Assembly: GCA_037447655.1 (NCBI GenBank)
Contig: JBBHKE010001515.1
Coordinates: 79,770-143,769 of the forward strand
Direction of reading: 5' to 3'
Length of the DNA stretch: 64,000 nt
Origin: Zygnema cylindricum
Taxonomy: Eukaryota; Streptophyta; Zygnematophyceae; Zygnematales; Zygnemataceae
Part shown: positions 1-10,940 of the stretch, piece after piece
Layout of the letters: each line of letters starts with the position of its first letter
How positions within the stretch are numbered: position 1 is the stretch's first letter
The notes under the pieces: generated by a model
What the model was told of the DNA's origin: nothing
Seen by the model: the letters and a program-made list of their open reading frames with translations, nothing else
Database searches by the model: none
Translations under genes and position numbers: made by a program

Positions 1-690
1 AAAGAGAGTGGAGAAGAGAGGGTGGACAGTTCCCTTATATATGCAGTCTTCAGTTTGAGGGGGTTCAGTTGTTTAAAGAGCGGATAGAAAAAAACCGCGA
101 CTGGATTCAGTGTTCGAAAAGGACAAAATGTAGCAGTCACATTTAGTGGCGCTGCTTTTCGTATTTTCACGTAGGGGATTACCGTACAGCCGTACAAATC
201 GGCGCGACCTTTTGGTAATTGCCGCGCAGTTTTTTTTCAGCTGCTATTACGTAATAATGACGTCAAAATTGATCCAAGAAAGGTAAAGTATGATGTCACT
301 AGCATAGGTTATCGTTTATTGAGAGAGAGATTTTCAACCGTCAGATATTCACGCTGGAAATGCGGCGCAGAGTTGTTTTCCTTGTCGTTTTTTAAAAACT
401 GGTTAACGGCTTGGATTTCATTTTACGTTGGCAAATTTAATTTCATTAGCTGCAATTGAAAAGTAGATAATTGTGCAAATCAGGGACTGACGTTCGTCAT
501 GTCAATTATGGATCTAGGAATATTCTGTTTACGTCTAGGAGTTGGGAAAGGAAGAGCCTATGTTGTACTTTCAATAGGGAAACTGGTAGGAGCCTTCGTC
601 TATTGTCACGTGTAACTTTGTGTAAAAAATCGATGTGAGGGCGGCTTCACACGAGTGAAAAAAGTTAATTAAATTCTTTGTTAAAGAGGC
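1..690. repeat. Diverged duplicate of the upstream flank of the stress-protein-like gene
   Basis: This stretch aligns by eye, in the same orientation, with 13091-13870. Shared landmarks in the same order are GTGGAGAAGAGAGG, a TATA-like ATATGCAGTCTT block, CCGAAAAGGACAAAAT, GCCTATGTTGTACTTTCAA and GAGTCATCA. The 13091-13870 copy lies directly upstream of the minus-strand gene at 11602-12836, so a paralogous gene copy may lie just left of base 1. That last step is inference. No coding sequence is supported here. Confidence 0.75.
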
Positions 691-1105
691 GAGTCATCAT
701 CTACATACATGTAAAACGGCCACAACGTGTCGAGATGGAAAATCAATGAGGTTCTTAATCGTGAAAATGCCACGTGTCTTTAGATAATGTGTACCGAATC
801 TAACGGAATCCGACATAAGTTTTTTTGGCGCGGAAGGCGGTCACGCTCCGTGAAAGACGCTTCCAAAAAGACAAAGCTGGACTGGGTCGTTAGAAAATAA
901 AGTGAGATTTCGTTTCAGCAGCCGTTAAAAAAGACAGAGAGTCTGGGAACATAATGCGATTTCGGTTGTACAGTACGCAATATTCGTACGTGACAGAGTA
1001 CGCCAGTACATATTCTACATTCCGATTTTTACGGCTTGAAAAAAAATTCACGATACTCGATATCCAAACTTTAGCCTACTTTCTCAGAACCGAACACGTA
1101 TGCTA
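691..1105. other. No recognised feature
   Basis: AT-rich non-coding sequence. I see no gene, RNA or terminal inverted repeat in it. Confidence 0.5.
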
Positions 1106-1317
1106 CACCGCCAATCGTTATTAGCGTTGTGTACGCTAATTCCGTCCCGCTTTTTTTTTATATTCTCAAATAGAATTATCCACACTATTTAAAAAAACCC
1201 TAATTCCTAATTAGAATAGACGATTTCTTCGAAAATTTTCAAATTCCCAATTAGCGTAAACCACGCTATTATTCGTATACGCTTAAAAAACTTACACGCT
1301 AATAATAATTGGCGGTG
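1106..1317. mobile_element. Mariner-like MITE, short subfamily (212 bp)
   Basis: The element has terminal inverted repeats, CACCGCCAATCGTTATTAG at the left and its near complement at the right (CTAATAATAATTGGCGGTG), directly flanked by TA on both sides. A second copy of almost the same sequence in the opposite orientation lies at 27894-28108. There is no coding capacity, so it would need a transposase in trans. The TA target duplication fits the Tc1/mariner group. Confidence 0.85.
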
Positions 1318-1504
1318 TAAACCATGTTTACAAGTACAGTACCACCTAACATCAACTCCTGAAAACAACTGCCGGTAGATGTGTTCGTACAATTAATGGG
1401 ACCTCCTCATGAAAACTATGCCTAATAACGGACGACTTTTCCCTCTCGAACAAAAAATCGACCAATGGTGAACCATCATTAAATGCGACAAATGTAACAA
1501 AGGG

Positions 1505-2069
1505 CTTATTGTTTTTAGTGCGATTCTAGGCGATTATTTCGTGCAACGATTCGTAAGATTTCATTGGTACTACAAAATCGTATCGTTACAGCATCAATAC
1601 CGATTTTTCAACAGAAACATTAAATCAAGTATTGGACAGACGTGCAGACGTTTTCATGATGCATTATTGTTCGTAGGCTAGTACAGGTGGCATCCAGTCA
1701 TTCGCCCACCACTTAGCTCTCTTTGTTTGCTTTAGAATAAATAAGTAGAGCAAGACGATAGACATTATCATTCACAGACAAAATAGGTTTGGCAGCTTTC
1801 AGCATTCAGGATCAGTTTGTTACTGGACATTGTCCCTTTGTTACAATTGTATTCCTTATATTATAATAGAAGCTACTTTCTAAACGACTATCTATTCTGT
1901 GCCTTGCTACATGTGAATGCCATTACTCTCCCAATCTAAACTTCTGTTTTTTTTTTTCTACCTTCGTGATTTATTGAGTTCGTCGCTTCTGCGAATCTTG
2001 TTAACTGACTAGGTGTACGTGGTACTAGGAATTCTCCTAGTTGCCCGTAATGTCTGATCAAGGCCAACA
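1505..2069 (+). repeat. 5' LTR, left end truncated
   Basis: This matches 7627-8190 nearly base for base, including GACATTGTCCCTTTGTTAC and GAATTCTCCTAGTTGCCCG. Similarity stops abruptly at about 1505, so the 5' part of the LTR has been lost. The LTR ends in CA at 2069. The gag start codon (2050-2052) lies inside it. Confidence 0.9.
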
Positions 2070-2071
2070 GG

Positions 2072-2084
2072 TCATGGGCCCGCT
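2072..2084 (+). promoter_or_regulatory. Primer-binding site, initiator tRNA-Met half type
   Basis: TCATGGGCCCGCT lies two bases after the LTR end. It matches 10 of 13 positions of TTATGGGCCCACC, the complement of the anticodon arm of plant initiator tRNA-Met. Placement and spacing are the same as in the other copia elements of the window. Confidence 0.65.
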
Positions 2085-2464
2085 AGGTGCCCTTGATAAG
2101 TTCGAAGGTTCGAATTATCAATTGTGGAGGTGCTGGGTTGAGGCGGCCCTTGAGGAGAGGAACTGCTTGGGAATCGTTACCCGAGCATAGACGCGTCCAA
2201 TTCCTGCGGATGCAAACAGTGTGAAAGCAGATAAAAGACAAAGGCGATGAAAGACTAGGACATGCGGGAGATTCGAGCCAAGAATTGCTTGATTCGCGGG
2301 CTGGCAGATAATCAACTGAGAAATGTGACGAGACTCAAAACTTCTGCAAAGATTTTGGAATCCTTAGTGGCAACACACAAACTCTCAGGTATGACAATAA
2401 GAATCAAGCTTCGAAACACACTCATGGTGACTGTCTACCAAGATGGCACATCTATGAAGTCTTA

Positions 2465-3244
2465 GGGTGTGTCCCCATGTGCATAAGTAAGGGTTTTTTC
2501 TTGTCGTTTTGCTGTAAAACTTAGCGCCGTACTGCCTAAGTTGCAACCATACGAAGGAATCACATATTTGTAGAGTACGATTTGCGTCATCCCTGAACTT
2601 AGGATGTACGAGAAGTTGTCGTCTTGTGCTTTTCGACCCACTTCGACCACAAAACACGTCATCTTCAACCTTATCTTTAAAACACATGCGCGATGTGATT
2701 TAAAATTAGGTTTTTTCGATTGACAAATAGGAACATATTTTCACGCGTGGCGTAAATTTCGACAAAAATCCTACGATTTCCAAGGACAAAGAAAAGTACA
2801 TAGTTCGCTATGTTTTGTCCGTTTGCGTTCTAATACGACAAAGATAAGTACACAATTTGTTTGGATTTGTCCGTTTTCGTCTAGAACGGATTTATTTTTT
2901 TGCAGGGGTCTTTAAATTCCGATGCCATTTCACGTCGACCGAGTAGGAGACGCGAAGGCAAAGCGCCTCATCTTCGACCGTGAAATTGCACAGGCTGGAA
3001 GGCGGTACGTCTACAATGTCACGGTAAGACATGCGACGTCACACGCAGGTACAAAAAATATCGTGCGACCACAGATTGTAGACATTGACAACCGTCTCAG
3101 GTATTGTCGACGTATACAATCGTCACAAGCGCAAGTTACGATTTCGTCATTACAGACATAGGGACACTTGAAAACCGGGTCCGACGGATCCGCGCTAAAA
3201 TACAAAGTAATTTCGCTAAGTTACAAGTACATGGGGACACACCG
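2465..3244. mobile_element. PIF/Harbinger-like MITE (780 bp)
   Basis: The termini are inverted repeats, GGGTGTGTCCCCATGT at the left and the complement of CGGTGTGTCCCCATGT at the right (15 of 16 match). They are flanked by TTA on both sides (2462-2464 and 3245-3247), the three-base duplication typical of PIF/Harbinger elements. There is no transposase frame. Related termini occur at 56538 (left end only) and near 25006 (right ends). The interior is rich in partly repeated CTACAAYCGTCAC-like motifs. Confidence 0.8.
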
Positions 3245-3499
3245 TTACACCTCCCACTATGCAAACCTCTTGGCCGAAGACGACGCTATCGGTTTCACCC
3301 TCCCCACAGGCACCAAAATCACCCTTCTCATGCTTTCTCTCCCAATCGAGTATAAACCCATACTCACTTGGTTGGATCAAAAAGAAGTCTACACATGGAA
3401 GTGGAACGAAGTTGTCGAGGCACTCCTGAATGATGAATTTTACACGAAAGTCATGACGAATCACGATATAAACCCCGAAAGCTCCGCATTTGTGTTTGG

Positions 3500-4411
3500 G
3501 AATAGAACCAACAACCGAGACAGGAGAGGAGGCAGTCAGAATTGTGATAAGAAGGATGACAGAAAGTGCTTATATTGTGACAAAGCAGGTCACTTCATCT
3601 CAATTTGCAGGAAATATGCTCAAGAAAAACAGAATGGAAAGGTGGATGAGTCCAAACTGAAAAGGGGGAAAGAGGACGGGAAAGAGACAGTGAACTCACA
3701 GGCGATGATGGCATCATCCCTCGCAATCGGCTCCATCGATTGGATGATCGACACAGGCGCTTTGGAACACATGTCTTATAGGCGTGAATGGTTCACAAAC
3801 TTCAAACAAACAACCAGATCTCGAATTTTCACGGGAGACAATCACTCCACACTCGCAACAAGAACAGGAGACATTGAGATAGAGGCGTTAGTGGATGGAA
3901 AACTGACATTTCGCACAATCAAGAATGTTCTGTATGTTCCATATTTTAAGAGGAACCTCTACTCTATCCCTCAAGCCAATGATAGCGGTATCATCCCAGT
4001 ATGGGAGAGAGGAGGAAAGATCAAGCTAATGAGAGAAGGACTAACAATTGCAGAAGGAGAACGGATGGCAGATCGCACGTACCGTCTCAAGTGCAACCCA
4101 AGGATGAAGTCCTTTGCCCTCGCCACGAGATCGACGCTCCACACAACAAACTCATCACCTGCAGCAGATACGAAGGACACGAAAGTCAGCACCAATGAAA
4201 AAGTGGCCACTGAAATTAAGGTTCAAAATCAATCAAACCAATTTCTGTGGCACTGCAGACTCGGTCATTTACACACAAAGAGGATGAAGAAAATGGATAA
4301 AGGTAACATGGCTCATGGGAGCGGACTCACGTCAGTCAAGGACACATTTGATCCATGTCACGGTTGCGAGATGGGAAAGGCCCATCGATTGCCTTTTCCA
4401 CAAGCAGGTGT
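3500..4411 (+). pseudogene. pol: copia protease and pre-integrase HHCC region
   Basis: This is the longest open part of the element (an open frame spans 3168-4415). After the Gag zinc knuckle comes the aspartic protease with DTGA as catalytic triplet (DWMIDTGALEH, about 3739-3771), where copia usually has DSGA. It is followed by the NVLYVPYFKRNL block. The HHCC zinc-binding region of integrase follows at about 4249-4400 (WHCRLGH, then CHGCEMGKAHRLPFP). The frame ends in a TAG at about 4413 and integrase continues in another frame. Confidence 0.85.
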
Positions 4412-5150
4412 ATAGAGAGTTAGCCGGCCACTCGAGGTCGTGCACTCCGACGTTTGGGGACCCGCGAAAGTCCCATCCTGTAGTGGCAAAAAGAACATGG
4501 TTACATTCATTGATGACTTCACCAGGATGACACACATTTTTTTGCTGACTCACAAAAGCGAAGTCTTCACTTAGTTTAAGATATACAAGGCAACAGTGGA
4601 GAAGAAACATGGCACATCAATCACTTGCTTGCGAAGTGATAAGGGTGGAGAGTACCTCTCAAATGAATTCAAGGATTTCCTCACAGCTGAGGGAATCGAA
4701 CACCGCTTGACGGCACCAGCGACACCCGAATAGAACGGCGTCGCAGAGAGGATGAATTGTACGCTCTTTGAGATGACAAGAAACATGATGGTGGTCCACA
4801 ATACGAAGCCGCAGTATTGGGGGGAAGCCATAAGCACTGCCGTGTACCTGCGCAACAGATGTCCGACCCGAGCATTAGACAACTCCACACCGTTCGAGCA
4901 ATGGAATGGGTTCAGACCGAACCTATCCCACCTAAACGTGTTTGGGAGCAGGGCCTACGTCTTTAACCATAACAACAAAGAAGGGAAACTCGGACCAAAG
5001 GCCATTGAAGGGATGTTCTCGCGGTATGACGAGCACAGCAGAGTATAGAGAGTGCTAAACAACAACACAAAGACGATCATCATCAGCAGAGACGTAAGAT
5101 TTGGTGAGAAACCACAGTCCACCAATAGTGGGAGTGAATAAAGAGGCGAG
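4412..5150 (+). pseudogene. pol: copia integrase core (decayed)
   Basis: The integrase DDE core is recognisable across frames. The first Asp is in HSDVWGPAKVP (about 4446), the second in RSDKGGEYLSNEF (about 4637-4675) and the Glu in NGVAERMN (about 4734-4757). A downstream GWNGFRP/HLNVFGSRAYVF block is also present. At least three in-frame stops interrupt it, including TAG where the family has Gln in the PEQNG motif. Confidence 0.85.
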
Positions 5151-5375
5151 ACATTTACCTTTGATAAGCAGTTGAAGCGAATAACTCCTAACCTATCAAA
5201 CGTTTTCCCACAAGACGTTAACTCAGAAGAGGAGAGAGATGAGTCCTCCCCAAAACCAAGGACTCCTGAACACGTGCAAGCACAAACATAGGAGTTAGAT
5301 TCTGAGACAACTGCAATCCCCGAGGAGACCATAACATCAAAGAAGAGGGACGCAACTAAGAAAGCAGCGGAAGCA
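5151..5375 (+). pseudogene. copia linker between integrase and reverse transcriptase
   Basis: A Glu/Ser/Pro-rich linker (EEERDESSPKPRTPE) with stop codons, which is typical of the poorly conserved spacer in copia polyproteins. Confidence 0.6.
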
Positions 5376-6340
5376 ATGGTGGAAAAGAAGAAGGACTCGC
5401 CAAAACCAGCAGACCGACCGAGCCGGGTAAAAAACCCACCTAACAAGTTCGGTGACCGGTTAGAGAAGTCGAGGACTCCAAGAAAAACGTTTGCTGGGAT
5501 GGCACAGGTTGAGGAACCACCAAATCTCAAAAGCGCTCTTGCAGGTGAAGATTCAGACAAGTGGAAAGCTGCAGCGAATGAGGAGATGGCTTCCATTCTC
5601 AAGAACGAGACATGGACATTGGAGGACCTGCCAGAGGGAAGAAAACCAATTGGGAGTAATTGGACTTTTAAGATAAAAAGAAATGCAGATGACACAATTG
5701 AACATTATAAAGCAAGGTTAGTTGCGAAAGGGTTCACACAGAAGGAGGGGGTAGATTACAAGGAGACATTCGCACCAGTGGTGAAATTTACCTCACTTCG
5801 GGCACACCTTGCCCTTGCCGCCATCCTCGACCTCCAAGTTGAATAGATGGATGTGAAAACAACTTTTCTCCATGGAGAACTCGAGGAGGAATTGTACATG
5901 ACCCAGCCGGAAGGGTATGAGGACCCACTGTACCCCAATAAGGTTTGCAAACTCTCAAAGGCCTTATACGGCCTTACGCTGTCTCCCACTTTATAGAACA
6001 TAAAGATAGATGAATATCTGCAAAGAGAGAGATCTGTAAAGATTCAGTTAGATCACTCAGTGTATTGTCACCCAGAAAGCAAGATAATCATTGATATCTA
6101 TGTAGACAATTTGATGATATTAGGAAAAACAAAAAAAGAGATAGCAAAAAAAAAATAGATGCTATCACATGCATTTGAATTGAAGGATTTAAGAGATCTT
6201 AAGTACGTGTTTAGCATTGAAGTGATTAGAGATAGGGAGAACAGGACAATCCATCTCAATCAAAGAAAGTACATAGGAGAGCTTCTCACCAGATTCCGGC
6301 TTCAGGATGTAAATGGCATCTCCTCACCTTTGGAGTAAGG
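5376..6340 (+). pseudogene. pol: copia reverse transcriptase (decayed)
   Basis: Copia RT hallmarks appear in order: [70 protein letters not shown], a degraded SKALYGL block and YVDN at about 6100, where the catalytic motif is normally YVDD. The change of the second catalytic Asp to Asn would inactivate the enzyme. Stops occur at about 5845, 5994, 6158 and 6337, several where Gln or Trp is expected. Confidence 0.88.
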
Positions 6341-6404
6341 GGAGAAGTTCATCGAGGACCTCAAAGTTCAAGATGAGCCAGTTGAGGCTCCATACCGTGA
6401 AGCA

Positions 6405-7043
6405 GTGGGAGCACTCATCTATGCGATGAATTGCACCCGTCCGGATATCGCCGCCGCCATTGGAATCCTCAGTCGATTCCTAAACAAGCCAGGGAAACAA
6501 CATTGGTCAACAGTAAAAGGAGTGCTCAGATACCTCAAGGAGACACTCAACTACCCTTTAACTCTTGGGGGAACTCAAGAAAGCATCAAAATTCATGGAT
6601 TCACAAAATTTGACTGGGGAGGGGATGTTTCAAGCAGAAACTCAACCACAGGCTACCTGGTGAACATCATCGATGGGAGTGTGAGCTGGAGCAGCAAACT
6701 CCGACAAACTGTGGCATTATCAACCATGGAGGCTGAGTACATAGGGGCCGCTGTCACAGTAAAAGAGGTTTTATGGCTCACGGCGTTTCTGAATGAGCTA
6801 GGATTTGTGCAAAAATCCAAGACGACCATCTCTACAGACAACCAGAGTTGCCTAGCTTTGATCAAGAATCTTGTCAACCATCCTAAGGCCAAACACATCG
6901 ATATGCGATACCACTTTATTAGGGACACGACAATTAGTGAGGCCGTGGCATTTGAGTACATGCCAAACAAGGAGAACGCAATCGACATGCTAACAAAGGC
7001 TATTGGAAAAGAAAATTTGCTACTTCGTGCAAGAAAAGCATGA
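6405..7043 (+). pseudogene. pol: copia RT C-terminus and RNase H
   Basis: An open frame of 212 codons contains the copia RNase H region: the connection block GALIYAMNCTRPDIA, then TKFDWGGD in place of the usual S-D-A-DWAGD, ALSTMEAEYIGAA, STDNQSCLALIKN, HPKAKHIDMRYHFIRD and the C-terminal DMLTKA. It has no internal stop, but the rest of pol is broken, so it cannot act alone. Confidence 0.88.
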
Positions 7044-7121
7044 CTCTCTAAAGCGAAAGGAGCAAACCCTTAGGAGGAAGGAGAGGAGCCTAATCTGAGC
7101 ACATCGAAGGAAAGCAAGAAA

Positions 7122-7137
7122 AAAAATATAAGAGGAG
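7122..7137 (+). promoter_or_regulatory. Polypurine tract
   Basis: A purine run ending GAGGAG lies immediately before TGGAAGG at 7138. It resembles the GGGGAG|TG boundary of the other copia elements here. It would prime plus-strand synthesis. An alternative purine run lies at 7071-7088. Confidence 0.5.
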
Positions 7138-8190
7138 TGGAAGGCGCGAGCGCTTAAAGTACTTGGAGTACCTTTTGGAACCTGGTCCTTCGGCAGGACC
7201 ACCGTCGCTCTGCAGCGACCCGATTGGAGGACGTTTCTCCAACATTGGATTTTGATGTACGAGGCTGCAACTGCACGTTGGCAACCGCCGCATACGCTTT
7301 GAAATTTCTCGATCGAATAAAAGCGTCATAAATGTTCCGTTTAATTGAAACGGTCCTGAATTTGGACGTGGCATTTTATTTTCGCCACAGGTGTCAAAGT
7401 TTATTTTAAGTGGTCTTGTATAGATGACACTTTGGAAGTGACGACGAAACTTACATGTTTTTGAAGTGACGCACGGAAGTTTAAATTTTTATAGATGTAC
7501 AGCGAAGATTTTGTTCGTTGGCCATCGGGATTTACCAAAGTGGACCGCGGACCATTTCTACGAACGTTCGCGGTCAAATGAAGTCTCAGTCAACGGAAAT
7601 TTTATATCGCCCTTTGAATCGAGTGGGAGTATTGTTTTTAGTGGGATTCTAGGCGATTATTTCGTGTAGGGATTCGTACGATTTCATTGTTACTACGAAA
7701 TCGTATCGCCACAACATCATTACCGATTTTTCAGCAGGAACATTAAATCAAGTATTGGACAGACGTCCAGACGTTTTCATGATGCATTATTGTTCGTAGG
7801 CTAGTACAGGTGGCATCCAGTCATTCGACCACCACTTAGCTCTCTTTGTTTGCTTTAGAATAAATAAGTAGAGCAAGACGATAGACATTATCATTCACAG
7901 ACAAAATAGGTTTGGCAGCTTTCAGCATTCAGGATCAGTTTGTTACTGGACATTGTCCCTTTGTTACAATTGTATTCCTTATATTATAATAGAAGCTACT
8001 TTCTAAACGACTATCTATTCTGTGCCTTGCTACATGTGAATGCCATTACTCTCCCAATCTAAACTTCTGTTTTTTTTTCTACCTTCGTGATTTATTGAGT
8101 TCGTCGCTTCTGCGAATCTTGTTAACTGACTAGGTGTACGTGGTACTAGGAATTCTCCTAGTTGCCCGTAATGTCTGATCAAGGCCAACA
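7138..8190 (+). repeat. 3' LTR (about 1053 bp)
   Basis: The 3' part (7627-8190) repeats 1505-2069. The 5' boundary at 7138 is inferred from the purine tract and the TG start, and gives a length like the other LTRs here (1041-1098 bp). The end CA at 8190 retains the gag ATG (8171-8173) and the following seven codons. Confidence 0.7.
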
Positions 8191-8394
8191 AGGCTATTCG
8201 TTACCATGGGCGTCTGCCTTAAATGTACCTTTAGGTGACGGCGCGAGATTTGGACCAATTAGTCTTCGACAAATAGGAGAGATTTCCCGGCTTGTAGCCG
8301 CTGTATAAAAAGTTAAAAACTACAGTAGTTGAATTCACGCGTGTGAAGATACCGCACGTGTGTGAAATTTAAATGTTCTCTCTCGGTACATGAC

Positions 8395-8669
8395 ATAGTT
8401 CAAAAGTAGGCGGTTTTTATGGTAGGCCTTTGGTCGGCGCCTTTATCGTAAGTTGTGTTATGGGCTTTTCATGTGATCTTCTTAGATCGCTACTTTGATC
8501 AGCGACCGTCCGATCGTCCGAATCTGACGGTGTAAACAACAAATTTTGGTCCGAATGTTTTAATTGGTCCGAATAGGTCTGAATACAATATGGGTCTTAA
8601 GGTCATATTGTCTGTTTTGCGTACAATAGGCATATTGTATGGGCCTACTTTCACCTACTTTTGAACTAT
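8395..8669. mobile_element. Mutator-like MITE with 10-bp target duplication (275 bp)
   Basis: Perfect 16-bp terminal inverted repeats (ATAGTTCAAAAGTAGG and its complement) are flanked by perfect 10-bp direct repeats GGTACATGAC at 8385-8394 and 8670-8679. Duplications of 9-11 bp are typical of Mutator-like elements. It has no coding capacity. Perfect terminal repeats and duplications suggest a fairly young insertion. Confidence 0.85.
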
Positions 8670-8689
8670 GGTACATGACCAACCGTCCT

Positions 8690-8800
8690 TAAAGATGAAG
8701 ATTCAGTGTTGAGTCACAAAGGCGTTTTAGGAGTCGAGTCATCAAAGGCAGTTAGGGGTATTCAACTATTCACGTAAAGACTTTTTACCTCTTCACACCG
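8690..8800. repeat. Fragment related to the stress-gene upstream flank
   Basis: This resembles 13806-13880 (GTTGAGTCA, then GAGTCGAGTCATCAA, then a G-rich GGCAGTTAGGGG). It may be the continuation of the duplicated flank at 1-690, separated from it by the copia element and other insertions. Confidence 0.45.
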
Positions 8801-8819
8801 CTGACAAAATAATGTCCAT

Positions 8820-8880
8820 GTAATGTTACCCAATATTTGGTAAAAATCGATAATAATCAAGTAAAATTGGGTAACATTAC
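8820..8880. repeat. 61-bp inverted repeat (hairpin)
   Basis: GTAATGTTACCCAAT and its complement ATTGGGTAACATTAC bound a spacer of about 31 bp. It could be a tiny MITE or a cruciform-forming palindrome. No target duplication was found. Confidence 0.6.
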
Positions 8881-9879
8881 ATTTTACAAACATTATTTAT
8901 TCAATTCAGGTGTAAATGCCCAAAAATGTTACATGTTTCAATCCAAATTTTTACAATCGGGTACAAGGTAACTACACTTAGAGAAATGTAAATGGTTGTA
9001 ATCCCATTTTAATTGCTTTACGGACAATATCGCACGAATTGTGATCAACGAAAAGGAAAATATTCTACTTGAAAAATAGTTATGGTTAAACCATCCAGGC
9101 GTAAAGCATGGCTGAAATGAAAACATTATGACGACCACTAATATGTAATGTAACCATGAGAAACGCAAAGCACCACTAAAAAAATCAAACTAAAGATGAA
9201 GTAACAAAAGAAAGATATCACCAAACACTACTGCACACCTTGTAAGCATTTAAAAAAGTGAGCCCATGACCCAAAATTGACCATACTACGCTCAAGGTCA
9301 CAATTATGGAGCTCATATATACGTACAAGCAGACGTTACGTTAAGTCATAAAGTTCACGACCATCGTCAACCACCATGGTTTTGACTATCAAGGGTCGAG
9401 GCTTACGCACGTTGACGAGCATTAGAGGTACGGCGACATTGGAAAGATGACTTCAAACGTGGGCTAGGGCTTCTAATTCCTCTAACTTCAAAATATTTTC
9501 ACGCGAATCAAGAACGGAATTGTCGAAAGACATGTCCAAAGTTCCAAAGATCTTCGAAGTAAATGGTATAAAGTTGTCAACGGATTCTCAATGTGCGTAC
9601 TTCCTTTCTTTGGAGGACATTTCAAACCGAAATGTCAATTTGCCATGCGAGTGGGAGGAAACATAGATTTTCGTAAGGTGTGTAAAGACTACGTCATCGA
9701 GTGTTCTTTCACCCTCATAAAAGAAGATCAAGTCCAACCCACAGTTGGAAAAAGGCCTAGATTGAGAATGTGGCGGAAGCATATATCACACGTGACATTT
9801 AATTGTGTCTACTTGATCTATCGGAACTCAAACCTTTTAGTATATCATTTTATCTTGCCATTGTGTTTATCGTATTAAA
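8881..9879. other. No recognised feature
   Basis: AT-rich unassigned sequence with short frames on both strands. None shows a known motif. Confidence 0.4.
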
Positions 9880-10850
9880 GGATCTCTTTGTTTGTAAGCA
9901 TGTTGCCTACGAATGCAAGATACGTCGAGGGTCGTTGAGAAACCAAATGATAGAAGAAAAAGATAGAAAAGTCATATAGAGCATTGCAAAACTTGTTGTA
10001 GCAATAAGGGAAGCTTCAACAACTGTGCCCGAACAAGAGCCATTTGAGCACCAAATAAAAGCGAAGTTTAGCACGTGCTACAACTGAAGGGAGCCCATAA
10101 ATAAGGCTATTGAAATCAACATTGGTTACTTTGTCGACGACATGTTACTAGCCATGCAGGTGAATTTTGTCACAGTGATGAAAACGGAGGAGCTTGGTCT
10201 TGAGCCTCGACTGATAAATACAAACGAACAAATAACATGGATAAATTGAATTAGTAACCATCTTTTGTCCAATTTAAAGACCACTTGAGCCAAAATAGGA
10301 GTCACGTCCTCTAAAAAATGTAGCTTGCTTATAAACACCACCAAAACCCAACTTCTTGAATATGTTGTTGGTGCGTCAAACATAACAGCAATGGTGACCA
10401 CAAGAGTCAAATTGAAAAGGTCAAGCAACTCTTTGGTTAAAAAGTGCGAGCAAGTAGTCCTTTCAAGCTATCAAAAATACCTTGGCCAACTAGGTGATGT
10501 AAAATAGCAAAGGGAATGCTATCAAATTCCATAAAAAAGGAAAAGAGAGTGGAGATCGGAGGTAATATGTGTTCAAATTACAATTAGCAGTAAGCCAAAC
10601 AACGGGTTTAAATGACAAACACCTTTTGTAAATTGAGAGGTTTTTTAAGGCCCTGATAATGGGCGAGGTCATTGAACAACTCATCAAACTGGTTACAAAC
10701 GTGCTCCAAATGGTGAGCTTAAAGCCCTCATAGCCGCTTGAAGAGTACAAATACAAAATCTTGAATGTAATTGGAAATTCGGTGGCAGATCTTAGGAACA
10801 CCATGCAAAACATTTACAATCAATTGGCAAAATACATAATTAATCAACAA
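9880..10850 (+). pseudogene. Possible decayed coding tract, unidentified
   Basis: One forward frame reads with fewer stops than expected in AT-rich DNA (for example VVAIREASTTVPEQEPFEHQ, then INIGYFVDDMLLAMQVNF and TKTQLLEYVVGASNITAM) and includes an open piece at 10325-10507. I do not recognise the protein. It could be an old gene or transposon remnant, or chance. Confidence 0.25.
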
Positions 10851-10869
10851 AATGTAGATAAGTATCATG

Positions 10870-10940
10870 AAATTTTTGTAAATATTTCCCTTTTCTGAAA
10901 TTTGTGTAAATACTTCCCTTTTCCGAAATTTTTGTCAACA
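10870..10940. repeat. 28-bp tandem repeat, about 2.5 units
   Basis: Units starting AAATTTTTGTAAATATTTCCC repeat at 10870, 10898 and (partial) 10926 with small changes. Confidence 0.75.

Larger units (their letters stand above)
2050..3700 (+). pseudogene. gag: copia Gag (decayed, split by a MITE)
   Basis: Gag is the capsid and nucleocapsid protein of the retrotransposon particle. Translation from the ATG at 2050, inside the 5' LTR, begins MSDQGQQVMGPLG and shows the copia Gag N-terminal pattern (KFEGSNYQLW). A stop follows after about 46 codons, and the frame up to 2461 is degraded. A 780-bp MITE then interrupts it, after which gag resumes at 3248 with LPIEYKP. A CCHC zinc knuckle of form CX2CX4HX4C (CLYCDKAGHFISIC) lies at about 3570-3611. 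The frame on the two sides of the MITE is continuous if the MITE and one copy of its TTA duplication are ignored, which shows that the MITE came later. Confidence 0.85.
1505..8190 (+). mobile_element. Ty1/copia LTR retrotransposon, decayed, with a MITE inside
   Basis: The element runs 5' LTR (truncated), primer site, gag, protease, integrase, reverse transcriptase, RNase H, polypurine tract and 3' LTR, which is the Ty1/copia gene order. Two long direct repeats (1505-2069 and about 7627-8190) define the LTRs. The coding region is broken by many in-frame stops and by a 780-bp MITE at 2465-3244. The left 500 bp or so of the 5' LTR is missing, and I find no target-site duplication. It is an old, inactive copy. 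Confidence 0.9.

Noticed and set aside
8820-9165. A larger element bounded by ATGTAATGTTACC and ATGTAATGTAACC
   Set aside because: The two motifs are in direct, not inverted, orientation and no flanking duplication is visible. Only the 61-bp hairpin is supported.
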